This document shows, piece after piece, positions 36,929-47,289 of a stretch of DNA of 64,000 nt (the first letter of the stretch is position 1; each line of letters starts with the position of its first letter). The stretch covers positions 1,178,001-1,242,000 of the forward strand of contig NZ_CP012549.1 of the NCBI RefSeq assembly GCF_025319965.1. Reading direction: 5' to 3'. Position numbers and translations under genes: made by a program. This stretch comes from Campylobacter sp. RM16187. Its GTDB lineage: Bacteria; Campylobacterota; Campylobacteria; Campylobacterales; Campylobacteraceae. The notes beneath the pieces were generated by a model that saw only the letters and a list, made by a program, of their open reading frames with translations, ran no database searches and was not told where the DNA came from.

Positions 36929-38248
36929 ATGAACCTATCGCTTAAAAAGCTTGCGCTTCCCATATTTTTAGACATGTTTTTACATTTTGTAACACTTATT
37001 ATAAATACATATATGGTTACAAAGGTAAGCATTCATCTAGTGGGTGCGATGGGTGCAGGAAATCAAGTCATGGATCTTTTCATGACCATATTTAGCTTTT
37101 TAAGCGTTGGTTGCTCTGTAGTAGTAGCTCAAGCCTTGGGCGCAAAGAATAAAAATTTAGCTACAAGAATAGTGCATGCAAGCATTACATTTAATACGAT
37201 TTTTGGGATAGTTGCGGCTACATTTTTATATTTTCAGGGATACTTGGTGCTTGAAATATTAAGAGTGCCTGAAAATTTACTCGATGAGAGCTACAGCTAC
37301 CTACATATTTTAGGTTTTGCACTATTTATCGATGGAATGGGTATGGTGCTGGCGGCTGTTTTAAGAGTGTATAATTTCGCAACAGCGGTTATGCTTGTAT
37401 CGTTACTAATGAACGTTATTACGCTTATTGGAAATGCTATCGCGCTATTTGGCTGGTTTGGACTACCAAACTACGGTCTTTACGGAGTAGGAATTTCTAC
37501 GCTCATAGGACGACTAGCAGGCGTTATCGTGCTATTTATAATTTTAATCAAAATAGCAAAGGTAAGAATTTATATAAAAATGCTTCTAACCCTGCCATTT
37601 AATATCCTGCGCAAAATTCTATCTATCGGGATTCCAAGTGCTGGTGAAAATCTATTATGGATGGCGCAATATATGGTCGCATTTGGCTTTGTAGCAAGCA
37701 TGGGCGAGGCCAGTTTAAACGTGCAAACAATATACTTTCAAATAACTCTATTAATACTTCTATGCGGAGCCAGCATTAGCGTAGCAAATGAGGTTATCGT
37801 CGGACATTTAGTAGGCGCAATGAGATTTGAAGAGGCCTATATAAAGACTTTTAGAGCGTTAAAGCTAGGTTTTATAGCAACCTTAGCCGTTGTTTTAATA
37901 GCCTATTTTGCAAAAGATGAGATTATGAACAGGCTAAATTTAACAGACGAGCTAAAACAGATAATGCTTCCGCTATTTACACTATCGATAATTCTTGAAA
38001 CAGGACGAACTTTTAACATAGTGATAGTAAATGCACTTAGAGCAAGCGGAGATGCGAAATTTCCACTAATCACGGGCGCTATATTTATGTGGGGTGTTAG
38101 CTTGCCACTTGGATACTATTTAGGAATCATGCAAAATATGGGCATAATAGGAGTCTGGATAGGATTTGTAGCCGATGAGTGGCTAAGAGGACTTGTAAAT
38201 ACATGGCGATGGAAGAGTAGAAAATGGCAGTCAAAACGACTTGTATAA
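36929..38248 (+). CDS. MATE-family multidrug/metabolite efflux transporter
   Basis: A 439-residue protein of 12 membrane segments. The two pseudo-symmetric halves each begin with a MATE-like segment (LALPIFLDMFLHFVTLIINT and LSIGIPSAGENLLWMAQYMV). Family members export drugs or metabolites with Na+ or H+. Its last 25 bp overlap the start of the YgjP-like gene, which suggests coupled translation. Confidence 0.9.
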   Translation: MNLSLKKLALPIFLDMFLHFVTLIINTYMVTKVSIHLVGAMGAGNQVMDLFMTIFSFLSVGCSVVVAQALGAKNKNLATRIVHASITFNTIFGIVAATFLYFQGYLVLEILRVPENLLDESYSYLHILGFALFIDGMGMVLAAVLRVYNFATAVMLVSLLMNVITLIGNAIALFGWFGLPNYGLYGVGISTLIGRLAGVIVLFIILIKIAKVRIYIKMLLTLPFNILRKILSIGIPSAGENLLWMAQYMVAFGFVASMGEASLNVQTIYFQITLLILLCGASISVANEVIVGHLVGAMRFEEAYIKTFRALKLGFIATLAVVLIAYFAKDEIMNRLNLTDELKQIMLPLFTLSIILETGRTFNIVIVNALRASGDAKFPLITGAIFMWGVSLPLGYYLGIMQNMGIIGVWIGFVADEWLRGLVNTWRWKSRKWQSKRLV

Positions 38249-38871
38249 AATTTGATAAATTTGATGTTACGCTCAATTTTAAAAGAATAAAATCAACTCG
38301 CATTAAAATTTCAAAAACAGGTGAAATTTCGCTCTCATTACCGTATTTTTGCACCCAAAAGCAGGTATTTGAAATACTGAATAAAAATATAGAGTGGATA
38401 GAAAAAACTCACTCCAAAATTTTAGAAAATTTGCCAAACAGTGATGAATTTAGGCTACTTGGTGAAGTTTATAAACTCCAATTTGATGAAAATATAAAAA
38501 ACATAAAAATAGTTGATAAAGAAATTTGGACTCCGAGCTTAAAAAGGCTCGAAAAGTATAAAAAAGATGAGGCCAAAAAGATTTTTTATGAGCTGATAGA
38601 GAAATTTAGGCCATTCGTTGGTAAAGATATAAACAGAATCGTAATCAGAAATATGCAAACCAGATGGGGTAGCTGTAACTCTCGCAAAGGCTATATAAAC
38701 CTGAATCTAAATTTGATAGAAAAACCAATAGAATTGATCGAATATGTAGTGCTTCATGAGCTCACACATCTAATATATCCGCACCATAAAAAGAGTTTTT
38801 ATGATTTTATCGCTTCAATCATGCCAAATTTTAGAGATCTTGAAAAAGCCTTAAACAATAAAAATTTATAA
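38224..38871 (+). CDS. YgjP-like (DUF45) zinc metallopeptidase
   Basis: A 215-residue protein with the zinc motif HELTHL (VLHELTHLIYPHHKKSFYDF, with a third histidine downstream) and the preceding MQTRWGSCNSRKGYINLNLN, both diagnostic of the DUF45/YgjP (M48-related) family. It is a cytosolic metallopeptidase of unknown substrate. It overlaps the MATE gene by 25 bp. Confidence 0.88.
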   Translation: MAVKTTCIKFDKFDVTLNFKRIKSTRIKISKTGEISLSLPYFCTQKQVFEILNKNIEWIEKTHSKILENLPNSDEFRLLGEVYKLQFDENIKNIKIVDKEIWTPSLKRLEKYKKDEAKKIFYELIEKFRPFVGKDINRIVIRNMQTRWGSCNSRKGYINLNLNLIEKPIELIEYVVLHELTHLIYPHHKKSFYDFIASIMPNFRDLEKALNNKNL

Positions 38872-38948
38872 ATACCCAAATATGCGTTTTAAGCGCAATA
38901 GTAACAAAATATGTTAAAATAGCATATTATTAACTTTAAAGGATTTGT

Positions 38949-39458
38949 ATGAAAAAAATTTTAGCATTTGCACTGCTATCCTTAAGTGTTTTTGCAGGTG
39001 ATTTTGAAGATGGTTTAGCTGCATACAAAAATGCCGATTATGCAAGTGCATTTGAGAAATTTAACGCCGCTTGCATGAACAAAAACGCTGCAGGTTGCGA
39101 GCAAGTAGCGTTGATGTATCACACAGGTAAAAGCGTTAAAAAAGATGTAAGCAAAGCCTTTTCACTATATCTTCAGGCTTGCGAAGCGGGACAAAAGCAT
39201 AGTTGCTCAATGGCTGGCGGAATGCAAGATATGGGAGAAGGAACAAAGATTGATAAAGAAAATGCAATGAAACTTTTAGTAAAAGCTTGCGAGCTTAATG
39301 ATGCTCACTCTTGTGCAGTAGTCGGTTCTTTTCATCTTGAAAAACAAACGCCTGACAGTTTAAAAACGGCAAAAAATCTCTTTCAAAAAGCTTGCGATCT
39401 AGGCGACCGCTTGGGATGTATGTGGGCCGAGGATCTAAGTAGATCAAAGAAAATATAA
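38949..39458 (+). CDS. Periplasmic Sel1/Hcp-like cysteine-repeat protein
   Basis: A 169-residue secreted protein (signal peptide to about 16, cleavage near FAGDF). It has four Sel1-like repeats with a C-x7-C pair each: CMNKNAAGC, CEAGQKHSC, CELNDAHSC and CDLGDRLGC. This matches Helicobacter cysteine-rich (Hcp) proteins, whose paired helices are locked by disulfides and which act as extracytoplasmic binding scaffolds. It is a single-gene unit with a terminator. A sibling is at 59339-59860. Confidence 0.87.
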   Translation: MKKILAFALLSLSVFAGDFEDGLAAYKNADYASAFEKFNAACMNKNAAGCEQVALMYHTGKSVKKDVSKAFSLYLQACEAGQKHSCSMAGGMQDMGEGTKIDKENAMKLLVKACELNDAHSCAVVGSFHLEKQTPDSLKTAKNLFQKACDLGDRLGCMWAEDLSRSKKI

Positions 39459-39462
39459 TATC

Positions 39463-39493
39463 AGTTACGGCGTTAAATTTGCGCCGTAACTTT
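39463..39493. terminator. Bidirectional terminator between the Sel1 gene and the M16 peptidase gene
   Basis: AGTTACGGCG (39463-39472) and CGCCGTAACT (39482-39491) form a perfect 10-bp stem with a 9-nt loop, in the gap between convergent genes. Confidence 0.75.
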
Positions 39494-39503
39494 AGATTTA
39501 TCT

Positions 39504-42242
39504 CTACTTAATAGGACTGTTTATACCTATTATCATATTATCTTCTTTTAGGTATAGCTTAGCTGCATTTTTGATATCCTCATTTGTTATCATGCTAACA
39601 AATTTCTCATACTCATCCAGACTAAATATCTCATTATCATATATCTTGCTTGATACCAACTCATTTAGCCAAAAACCGGATTGCTCATATTTTTGTTTTA
39701 GCTTTAAAATAGTAGATTTTTTATAGCTTTGAATATATCTATCAAGCGCACCTTCGCTCTTTAAATTTGATATCGTCTTTTTTATTCCATCAAGAACGCT
39801 ATCAAGTTTTTGAGGAGAAGTTGTAAAAGATATATCGACTCTTGAATGAATATAAGGATGTTTATTTAGTCTAGTACTCAAAGAGATTCCGTAAGTCTCG
39901 CCCTTTTCTTCGCGTATATTCTCTCTAAGTGCCATTTTTAGCACTTCGCCAAGAGCAGAAATTTTTATTAAATCAAATTTAGAATACTCATTTTGAACGT
40001 TTTTCATCTTTACTATCACATCGCTACGATTTGAAGTCTGATAAAATCGCTCAAATATATGAACTCCATCTAAACCTCTTACGCCGTCATCTATAAAATT
40101 TTCGCTATTAAATTTAGCAGGCAAGGTAGCTATGTATTTTTTAATAAGAGGCTCCATATCGGTCTCTTTAAAATCTCCAACAAAAACAAATGCATAAGAT
40201 GAAGCGTTAGTAAATTTATCATTTACTATATCTTTTAAGTCATTAATTTTAACCGCCTCTATATCACTTCTGCTAAAATGCTTTTTACGCTCATTACCGT
40301 TGTAATAAAATTCGCTAAACTCTTTAGAAAATTTATAGCTCGGCAAAGACTCTCTTTTAGCAAGATCTTCTATTCTTTTAGTCTTAATCTTTTTTAGCAT
40401 ATCATCATCAACTCTTGGGGAATTAAACTCAAGATATATGGCTTCCATTAAAGACTCTATATCGCCAGTGCTACTCTTGCCGTAAAATCCATGAGATAAA
40501 GAGCTTATTCGCTTTTGATAGCTTAAGTATTTTCCGTTTAAAATTTTACTTATTTGGTAGTTATTAAACTCTCCAGCTCCACTTTCGTTTGAAAGTGTGG
40601 TCGCAAACTCTCCTAGCTGAGGTCTGGCAAGATTTGAGACACCTCCTTTACTAACAGCCGCGAAAGATATTAAATTTTTCTCATTTTTAAGAGTTTTTAG
40701 AATCACAGTAGCATTATTTTCAAGAGTATAACTCCAAATTTTATGCTTTTCATCAAATTTTTTTGAGATAATTTTGCCTGGTTTTATCTCTTTATTTATC
40801 AGTTTTGAAGGCAATTTAAAGCTTTTAAGATGAGATGTATATGGCTTTATATCATTTGCAAGCTGTTCAAATTTCTCCTTACCAAGCCTATATCCTTTAG
40901 AACTAAATATACTCACGCTCTTTTCATCAAGGCTCAAGATTCGTCTAAATTCAGCATTAACCTCATCAAGAGTTATTTCGTTTAAAATTTTAAGACTTAA
41001 ATTCCTGCTATCAATATCGCTTAAAATCACATTTCCAAGCTCAAGTGCATAGACTATATCTCTTAGATAATCGGCTGATTTTTTACTCTTTGATTGCAGA
41101 TATCTATTATTGATAATGTTGATTAAATTTTTCTTCTCATCATCAAAGTCGCTTTGGCTAAATCCATGAATTTTTATGCCGTTAATAACGCTTAACATAT
41201 CTTTTATAGAGTCCCCTTGTTTATCTCCTATGATTTTCATATCAAAGCTATACATTGTCTTTTGCGCCTGAATCGGCATATTTGTAAAAACCGCTCTTTG
41301 AATAGAATTTTCTCTATTTGTTTTCTCTTCATAAAGCGTATTTATCAAATTTGAAATATATAGATTTATAATCGCTTTGCGAATTTGCGATTCAGTTTGT
41401 CTTGGTGAAAATTTATCAAAAAATGAAATTTTAATAGAATTTTCAGCGGTTTCATTTGAATCGTAGTTATAAACATAAAGTCCGTTTTTAGCAGGTATAG
41501 TTCTGTTTGCTTTAGTACCATAATTCGTATTTTTAACAGAAGAAAAACTATCTTTTATATAGTCTAAAATTTCATCCTTTTTAAAATCTCCTACAGCCAC
41601 AAATTCCATAAGTCTAGGCTGATACATCCTATTATAAAAGTCTTTCATCTGGCTTACGCTAACATTTCTTACTATATTCATATCACCTATCGGGGTTCTA
41701 CTAGCATAGATACTCCCTTCCAGTAAATCATCCCAATGTAGTTTATAAAGCCTATATTCAGGAGTATTTCTAGACCTATCCTCCTCTATAATTACCCCGC
41801 GCTCTTTATCAAGCTCATCTTTATCGAAGTTAATTCCATCCATCCAGTTACGAAAAACCAAAAAAACATCTTTTAAATTTCGCTCGTTTACCTCTATATT
41901 TAGCATATATGCCGTAGAATCATAAGTCGTATAGGCATTCAAATCGGCACCAAATGCCACGCCTAAACTCTCAAGTTTTTGTATCAACTCGTTTTTACTA
42001 AAGTCCCTACTCCCATTAAATGCCATATGTTCAACAAAATGCGCTAAACCAAGCTCGCTTGGCTTTTCATCCGCAGAGCCTGCGCGTACAACAAGCTGAA
42101 AATATGCCTTATTTTCCGGCAATCTATTTTCTTTAATATAATATTTTAGTCCGTTTTCAAGAGTACCTGAGGTCAAATTTGCATCTTGCGAAAGAGCAAA
42201 AAGACCAATAACAGTAATTAAAAGTAATAAAATTTTTCTCAT
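39504..42242 (-). CDS. M16-family (PqqL-like) zinc peptidase, exported
   Basis: A 912-residue protein with a signal peptide (about 1-19). The inverted zinc motif HFVEH is at 68-72 (AHFVEHMAFNGS), in the first of two M16 half-barrels; the second half lacks it, as is normal. A conserved glutamate further on (IIEEDRSR region) completes the site. PqqL-like enzymes are periplasmic proteases. It is 20 bp after murI, so it may end the long leftward TRAP-murI transcript. Confidence 0.92.
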   Translation of the reverse strand: MRKILLLLITVIGLFALSQDANLTSGTLENGLKYYIKENRLPENKAYFQLVVRAGSADEKPSELGLAHFVEHMAFNGSRDFSKNELIQKLESLGVAFGADLNAYTTYDSTAYMLNIEVNERNLKDVFLVFRNWMDGINFDKDELDKERGVIIEEDRSRNTPEYRLYKLHWDDLLEGSIYASRTPIGDMNIVRNVSVSQMKDFYNRMYQPRLMEFVAVGDFKKDEILDYIKDSFSSVKNTNYGTKANRTIPAKNGLYVYNYDSNETAENSIKISFFDKFSPRQTESQIRKAIINLYISNLINTLYEEKTNRENSIQRAVFTNMPIQAQKTMYSFDMKIIGDKQGDSIKDMLSVINGIKIHGFSQSDFDDEKKNLINIINNRYLQSKSKKSADYLRDIVYALELGNVILSDIDSRNLSLKILNEITLDEVNAEFRRILSLDEKSVSIFSSKGYRLGKEKFEQLANDIKPYTSHLKSFKLPSKLINKEIKPGKIISKKFDEKHKIWSYTLENNATVILKTLKNEKNLISFAAVSKGGVSNLARPQLGEFATTLSNESGAGEFNNYQISKILNGKYLSYQKRISSLSHGFYGKSSTGDIESLMEAIYLEFNSPRVDDDMLKKIKTKRIEDLAKRESLPSYKFSKEFSEFYYNGNERKKHFSRSDIEAVKINDLKDIVNDKFTNASSYAFVFVGDFKETDMEPLIKKYIATLPAKFNSENFIDDGVRGLDGVHIFERFYQTSNRSDVIVKMKNVQNEYSKFDLIKISALGEVLKMALRENIREEKGETYGISLSTRLNKHPYIHSRVDISFTTSPQKLDSVLDGIKKTISNLKSEGALDRYIQSYKKSTILKLKQKYEQSGFWLNELVSSKIYDNEIFSLDEYEKFVSMITNEDIKNAAKLYLKEDNMIIGINSPIK

Positions 42243-42261
42243 ATCTTCCCTTTTATAAAAT

Positions 42262-43044
42262 TTAATCTATCAAAATCATCCGATCAAGTCGTTTTAAATA
42301 TCTATATATCCTATCCAGCTCGACTTGACTATCTACTTTGGAGTCTGAATAGTAATACTCTATTTCTTGAGTCGAATCCTCAAGCAAATTTACCCTCTCA
42401 AGTTCGTATTTTAGCTTATTTACAGTCCCTTCATTTCCATCTATAAATTTTATATTCGGTGGCAAAATTTCTCTTAAAGTATCTTTAAAATAGTTAAAAT
42501 GCGTACATCCTAGCACAAGCGAAGAGTAATTAGCAAGATCAAATTTTAGCAGTTCATTTTTTAAATATGCACGCACTCTTTGAGAGTAAAACTCCTCATT
42601 TTCTGCAAATTCAACAAGCTTAGGCAAAGCAACTAAATCTATTAAACTCTTATTATCAAAACGAGCTATAAGATCTTTTAGTTTTTTACCTTTTACCGTT
42701 ACAGGAGTTGCAATTACGATGGTACGTGAGTTTTTAAATATATCTGCAGCCTTTTTAACAGCAGGCTCCATCCCTATAATAGGTATAGCAAACTCCTCTC
42801 TTAGCTCGTTTATAGCTGCACTAGTGGCGGTATTACAAGCTACAACTACCGCTTTTACGTCTTTTTCTTGCATAAATTTAAAAGCATGAGTAGTGTAAGA
42901 TAAAATTTGCTCTTTTGTTTTTAATCCATAAGGAACATTTTGCCTGTCCGCGTAATATAAAAACTGCTCGTTAGGCAATTTTTTAATAGCCTCATTTAAT
43001 ACGCTAAGCCCGCCAAGCCCTGAGTCAAATATCCCTATTTTCAT
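42262..43044 (-). CDS. murI: Glutamate racemase
   Basis: A 260-residue MurI, making D-glutamate for peptidoglycan. It begins MKIGIFDSGLGGLSVLNEAI, with the two catalytic cysteines in VVACNTATSAA and LVLGCTHFNYF. It overlaps the DMT transporter gene by 4 bp, and the operon upstream holds a TAXI-TRAP importer whose family is known to bind glutamate-like ligands in at least one structure. Confidence 0.95.
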   Translation of the reverse strand: MKIGIFDSGLGGLSVLNEAIKKLPNEQFLYYADRQNVPYGLKTKEQILSYTTHAFKFMQEKDVKAVVVACNTATSAAINELREEFAIPIIGMEPAVKKAADIFKNSRTIVIATPVTVKGKKLKDLIARFDNKSLIDLVALPKLVEFAENEEFYSQRVRAYLKNELLKFDLANYSSLVLGCTHFNYFKDTLREILPPNIKFIDGNEGTVNKLKYELERVNLLEDSTQEIEYYYSDSKVDSQVELDRIYRYLKRLDRMILID

Positions 43045-43946
43045 CGCGCATTCCTCTTTATATTTGCCAAATTAACTCCAACCACTCCAAGTATTATAAA
43101 ACTTGCTCCTAAAAAATGATAGATTTCAAAATTTTCATCAAGCAAGAATATTCCGGCAATTATTGTTACCAAGGTTGAAAGATTGCTAAAAATTCCTATC
43201 TTAAAAGCTTCTAATCGTTTTAGTGAATAGCCGAACAAAAAAGAGGTTGCTACGGAACTAAAAATTGCTAAAAATAGTGTCGAAATAGTAAATTTAATAT
43301 CTAAAAAAGGCGCGAAATAAAGCTTTAATTCTCTGGATTTTAAAATATAATCACTCAAATTTAACATATTAAAAAATATAAATCCTATAAAAATAGTAAC
43401 TACAACTAACTTTGAAATTTCAAATTTTGCCAAAACACGCCTTGCAAAAACATTATAAAGCGAGATAGCAATAACTGATAAAATAATTAAAAAATTGCCT
43501 ATTAGACTTGAATTTTCACCAAAATTACCAGACATATAAATGATGTAAATAATGCCAAAAACAGAGACTAGCGCAAAAAATTTCTGCCATATATTTGTAT
43601 ATTCTCCAATAAAGAAATGCGCAAAAACCATTGTAACAACTGGAGTGCAAGCATGAAAGATTCCAGCCATAACCGAGCTGGTAAATGTAAGTCCAAAGGC
43701 TTGAAAAGCAAAAAATAAACTTGGATATAAAATGGCTATAAATGATATTTTTTTAAAATCTTTTAAGCTTATTTTTTCATTTATAAAACCGAATTTTATT
43801 AAAATCAGTACAACTATAAAGGCTATGCTAAATCTATGCGCCAGACTTTCAAATACGCTTGCAAACTCAAGTGAAATTTTGACAAAAGCAAATGAAAAAC
43901 CTACTATAAATGTAGCAGCTAAAAGCGATAGATAGGCTCTTAACAT
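43041..43946 (-). CDS. EamA/DMT-family membrane transporter
   Basis: A 301-residue protein with 10 membrane segments made of two EamA repeats (about 7-140 and 150-290), e.g. SVMAGIFHACTPVVTMVFAH and LGASFIILGVVGVN near the ends. The substrate is unknown; relatives export amino acids or metabolites. It sits between the TRAP permease gene (6 bp) and murI (4-bp overlap). Confidence 0.85.
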   Translation of the reverse strand: MLRAYLSLLAATFIVGFSFAFVKISLEFASVFESLAHRFSIAFIVVLILIKFGFINEKISLKDFKKISFIAILYPSLFFAFQAFGLTFTSSVMAGIFHACTPVVTMVFAHFFIGEYTNIWQKFFALVSVFGIIYIIYMSGNFGENSSLIGNFLIILSVIAISLYNVFARRVLAKFEISKLVVVTIFIGFIFFNMLNLSDYILKSRELKLYFAPFLDIKFTISTLFLAIFSSVATSFLFGYSLKRLEAFKIGIFSNLSTLVTIIAGIFLLDENFEIYHFLGASFIILGVVGVNLANIKRNAR

Positions 43947-43952
43947 AGATAG

Positions 43953-46076
43953 TTAAGAGCTCTTTTTCTCACTCTTATTTCTCATCCATTGATATGCAAA
44001 AATAAGTCCGTAAATACCTACTCCGATAGCGTAAGATACATATTCGTTTGGAATAGCGGCCATATATTTAACGCACATATTTGGAACCAATACAAGAGGC
44101 ACTACCGCAAGTAGCAAAACTCTCTCCCAAATTTGCACTCTGGTTACAAAAAAGCCTTGAAGTGCGGAAGAAAAGGCAAACATACCTATAAGCGCAGTTG
44201 CAAATATAAGTAGCATCTCAAGAGGATTTGTTATCCATACAATACCCTTGGCATCATTTGGAGCTGCCGGATTTATACTCTCTATCAATAAAAGTTTATT
44301 ATTAAATACAAAAGCAAAAGGTAAAACCGTAGTTCTTAGATCGTAAAAGAAGCCTTGCACACCAACTGTTACAGGATTTGCTTTGGCAATACCGGCAGCG
44401 GCGTAAGCGGCAATTCCTACAGGAGGCGTATCGTCGGCTAAAATTCCAAAATAAAATACAAATAGATGCACCGCAATAGCAGGAATTAAAAATCCGTTTT
44501 TATAAGCTAAAAATAAAATTACAGGTGCAACAAGAGATGATACCACTATATAATTAGCCGTAGTTGGAAGACCCATTCCAAGTATCAAAGACATAACAGC
44601 GGTTAAAAATAGTATCAGCAAGATATTATTACCTGCTATAATCTCAACCACTTCAGATAAAACCTGACCAATACCAGTAAGAGAGATTGAGCCCACTATA
44701 ATTCCGGCTAAACCTGTAGCTATAGCTATAGTAGTCATATTTCTGGCAGCCGTTACCATAGCCCAGAAAATATCCGCAAAGCCTATAATAAAATCGTTTT
44801 TATTTACTTTTTCTCCCATAGCCATTTTTTTAATAGGCTCTTGGAATATAATTATCAAAAACAAAACATTTATAGCGTTAAATGCTGCGGATATCGGCGA
44901 CTCTTTGGCTATCAAAAGGGTATAAAGCATAACCAATATAGGTATTAGATAGTGAAGTCCGCTAAAGAAAATTTTCAACTTAGAAACGCTTCTATCTTGT
45001 TTCATTCCTTTTAAGCCAAGTTTGCAAGACTCCAGATGCACTATAAAAAATAAGGATGCATAGCAGACAAAGGCAGGAATTACAGCAGCTATCATTACAT
45101 TAGTATAGCTCATGCCTAAAAATTCGGCTATTATAAATGCAGCCGCACCCATAATAGGTGGCATAAGCTGTCCGTTTACACCAGCTGCCACTTCGATAGC
45201 TCCGGCTTTTGTACTAGTTAGTCCGGCTTTTTTCATAAGAGGAATGGTAAATGTTCCAACGGTTACAACGTTTGCCGTTGAGCTTCCGGAGACCATACCT
45301 GTTAAACCGCTAGCTATAACAGAAGCCTTAGCAGGACCTCCTCTAAATCTGCCAAGCAGAGCAAAGGCTAAATTTATAAAATACTGCCCCGCTCCAGCTC
45401 TTTCAAGAAGCGAACCAAACAAAACAAAAAGATATATAAAGCTCACACTAACACCAAGCGGCACTCCAAATACGCCCTCGGTAGTTAGATACATATGCCC
45501 TGCGAGTTTATTTAGACTGGCACCTTGGTGAGCTATGATGTCTGGCATATACTGTCCAAAATAGTCATAACACAAAAATATAGCCGCGATGATGCCAAGC
45601 GCAGGTCCTATCACGCGTCTACCGGCTTCAAATAGTATAAGTACGGCAGCACTTGATATCAAAACATCAAATTTAGTATAGTCTCCTGGTCTTTGAGCAA
45701 GAGAGTAAAACTCTACAAAAGGATAAAGTGCCGCTATGACACCCACTACACAAAGCAAGATATCATAAATCGGCACGCTAGTTTGAGCCTTTTTGTGAAA
45801 TTTCACAGGATAGAGCAAAAATACAAGCGCTATCGCAAAAGAGAGGTGAATGGAACGTGACATAGTGGTATTCATAGGAAAATACGCGATATATAGTTGG
45901 AAAACCGACCAAGCAAAACAAATTATACTTGTTAAATAGATATAAAAATTCGAGTTTATCTCTCTTGTTTTTACCTCTACAAACTCCTCTTTTTCCTGAG
46001 GTATTGCATTTTGCTCTTCTATATCCGTATTTATATCCTTGTTTTTTAAATCACCAATTTTGCCGTTTAGCTCCAT
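43953..46076 (-). CDS. TRAP transporter fused permease (DctQM type)
   Basis: A 707-residue protein combining the small and large TRAP membrane subunits. After a polar N-terminal 45 residues there are about 16-18 membrane segments, with VSGSSTANVVTVGTFTIPLM and GMGLPTTANYIVVSSL as DctM-like blocks. Fused QM subunits normally pair with TAXI-type binding proteins, and one lies 16 bp upstream. It imports a carboxylate or amino acid with sodium. Confidence 0.92.
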   Translation of the reverse strand: MELNGKIGDLKNKDINTDIEEQNAIPQEKEEFVEVKTREINSNFYIYLTSIICFAWSVFQLYIAYFPMNTTMSRSIHLSFAIALVFLLYPVKFHKKAQTSVPIYDILLCVVGVIAALYPFVEFYSLAQRPGDYTKFDVLISSAAVLILFEAGRRVIGPALGIIAAIFLCYDYFGQYMPDIIAHQGASLNKLAGHMYLTTEGVFGVPLGVSVSFIYLFVLFGSLLERAGAGQYFINLAFALLGRFRGGPAKASVIASGLTGMVSGSSTANVVTVGTFTIPLMKKAGLTSTKAGAIEVAAGVNGQLMPPIMGAAAFIIAEFLGMSYTNVMIAAVIPAFVCYASLFFIVHLESCKLGLKGMKQDRSVSKLKIFFSGLHYLIPILVMLYTLLIAKESPISAAFNAINVLFLIIIFQEPIKKMAMGEKVNKNDFIIGFADIFWAMVTAARNMTTIAIATGLAGIIVGSISLTGIGQVLSEVVEIIAGNNILLILFLTAVMSLILGMGLPTTANYIVVSSLVAPVILFLAYKNGFLIPAIAVHLFVFYFGILADDTPPVGIAAYAAAGIAKANPVTVGVQGFFYDLRTTVLPFAFVFNNKLLLIESINPAAPNDAKGIVWITNPLEMLLIFATALIGMFAFSSALQGFFVTRVQIWERVLLLAVVPLVLVPNMCVKYMAAIPNEYVSYAIGVGIYGLIFAYQWMRNKSEKKSS

Positions 46077-46092
46077 TAACCCACCCTTAAAA

Positions 46093-47037
46093 TTATTTAA
46101 TTATTCCATGTTTTTTAAACTCAGCCTCAGCAGCAGGGTGAAGCGGAGCTGAAAGACCCTCTATTAAAGACTCTTTAGTGACCGCACCAAGTGCCGGATG
46201 AAGTGTTTTATACTCATCAAAGTTATCTAGTATCGCCTTAACAACAGCAGTTACCGCTTTATCGCTCATATCTTTGTTTGTAACCAAAACAGCCTTAACG
46301 CCGATACTTTCTACATCTTTATCAACGCCTTCGTAAGTGCCTTTTGGTATCACGCCTTTTGCAAAATACGGAAACTCTTTAAGCATCTTATCGATATTTT
46401 CACCGCTAATATTTACGATATCAATCGGCATAGAATTCGCCGCGTCAGTGATGTTTGCCGTAGGGTGACCTACCATATAAAAATATCCGTCGATTTTCTT
46501 ATCTTTAAGCGCGTGCGGGCACTCTTGAGCTGTTAAAACGCCGTGATGTTTTAGCTTTTTAGCGTCAAAGCCGTAAGCATTAAACACCGTAAGCGCAGTC
46601 ATTTCGTTACCGCTGCCAGGATTTCCTACGTTGATGCTTTTGCCAGCGAGATCATTTATTGAAGCAATTCCGCTTGCTTTTGATACGACAAAAGCCAAAA
46701 GTTCAGGATATATCGACACAACCGCACGCAAATTCTTATCGCCCATATCTTTAAATTTGCCTACGCCGTTATATTTGTCATACACTACGTCGCTTTGAAC
46801 AAAGCCGAAATTTAGCTCTTTTTTAAGAACGTTATTTACATTATATATAGAACCGCCCGTTGATTGAACGGAACATTTTATCTGAGGATCTTTATTAGCA
46901 AGTCTGCATATAGCTCCGCCCACAGGATAATAAGTTCCAGTCATTCCACCAGTACCGATAGAAATGAACTCTTTTGCGCTAAGTGTTGAAGCCAAAAGCA
47001 GTCCAGCCAAAGCCAAAGATGTTTTTTTCATAGTCAA
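46093..47037 (-). CDS. TAXI-family TRAP solute-binding protein
   Basis: A 314-residue exported protein (signal peptide about 1-21, ending near LSAKEF). The TAXI signature FISIGTGGMTGTYYPVGGAICRL and the phrase VQSTGGSIYNVNNV follow. It is the first gene of the leftward operon and captures the TRAP substrate in the periplasm. The substrate cannot be read from sequence. The linkage to murI makes a glutamate-like ligand worth testing. Confidence 0.93.
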   Translation of the reverse strand: MTMKKTSLALAGLLLASTLSAKEFISIGTGGMTGTYYPVGGAICRLANKDPQIKCSVQSTGGSIYNVNNVLKKELNFGFVQSDVVYDKYNGVGKFKDMGDKNLRAVVSIYPELLAFVVSKASGIASINDLAGKSINVGNPGSGNEMTALTVFNAYGFDAKKLKHHGVLTAQECPHALKDKKIDGYFYMVGHPTANITDAANSMPIDIVNISGENIDKMLKEFPYFAKGVIPKGTYEGVDKDVESIGVKAVLVTNKDMSDKAVTAVVKAILDNFDEYKTLHPALGAVTKESLIEGLSAPLHPAAEAEFKKHGIIK

Positions 47038-47236
47038 TCCTTTATAAAAAATTTGATTTTCTATCGTATCACAAATTCTATTTTTGCCAGAAATTTATTT
47101 GAGATTTTTTGAGACTAATTCTAAAATTTTTCACAATTTTACACATTTTAGGCTTAAAAAATAATTTTCTTAAGTTTTAATTTATATTATTTTTATAATG
47201 ATTTTTTTATTTAAGTTTTATATAGAGAAAGATTGA

Positions 47237-47278
47237 TTAAATTCTTAAGCTAAGGCACGACAAAGCTTAAGAATTTAA
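47237..47278. terminator. Hairpin after the N-carbamoylputrescine amidase gene
   Basis: TTAAATTCTTAAGCT (47237-47251) and AGCTTAAGAATTTAA (47264-47278) form a perfect 15-bp stem with a 12-nt loop, just downstream of the leftward aguB gene. The T run is poor in both directions. The rest of the 252-bp gap to the TAXI gene is AT-rich with nothing recognised. Confidence 0.55.
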
Positions 47279-47289
47279 AATATATATAA

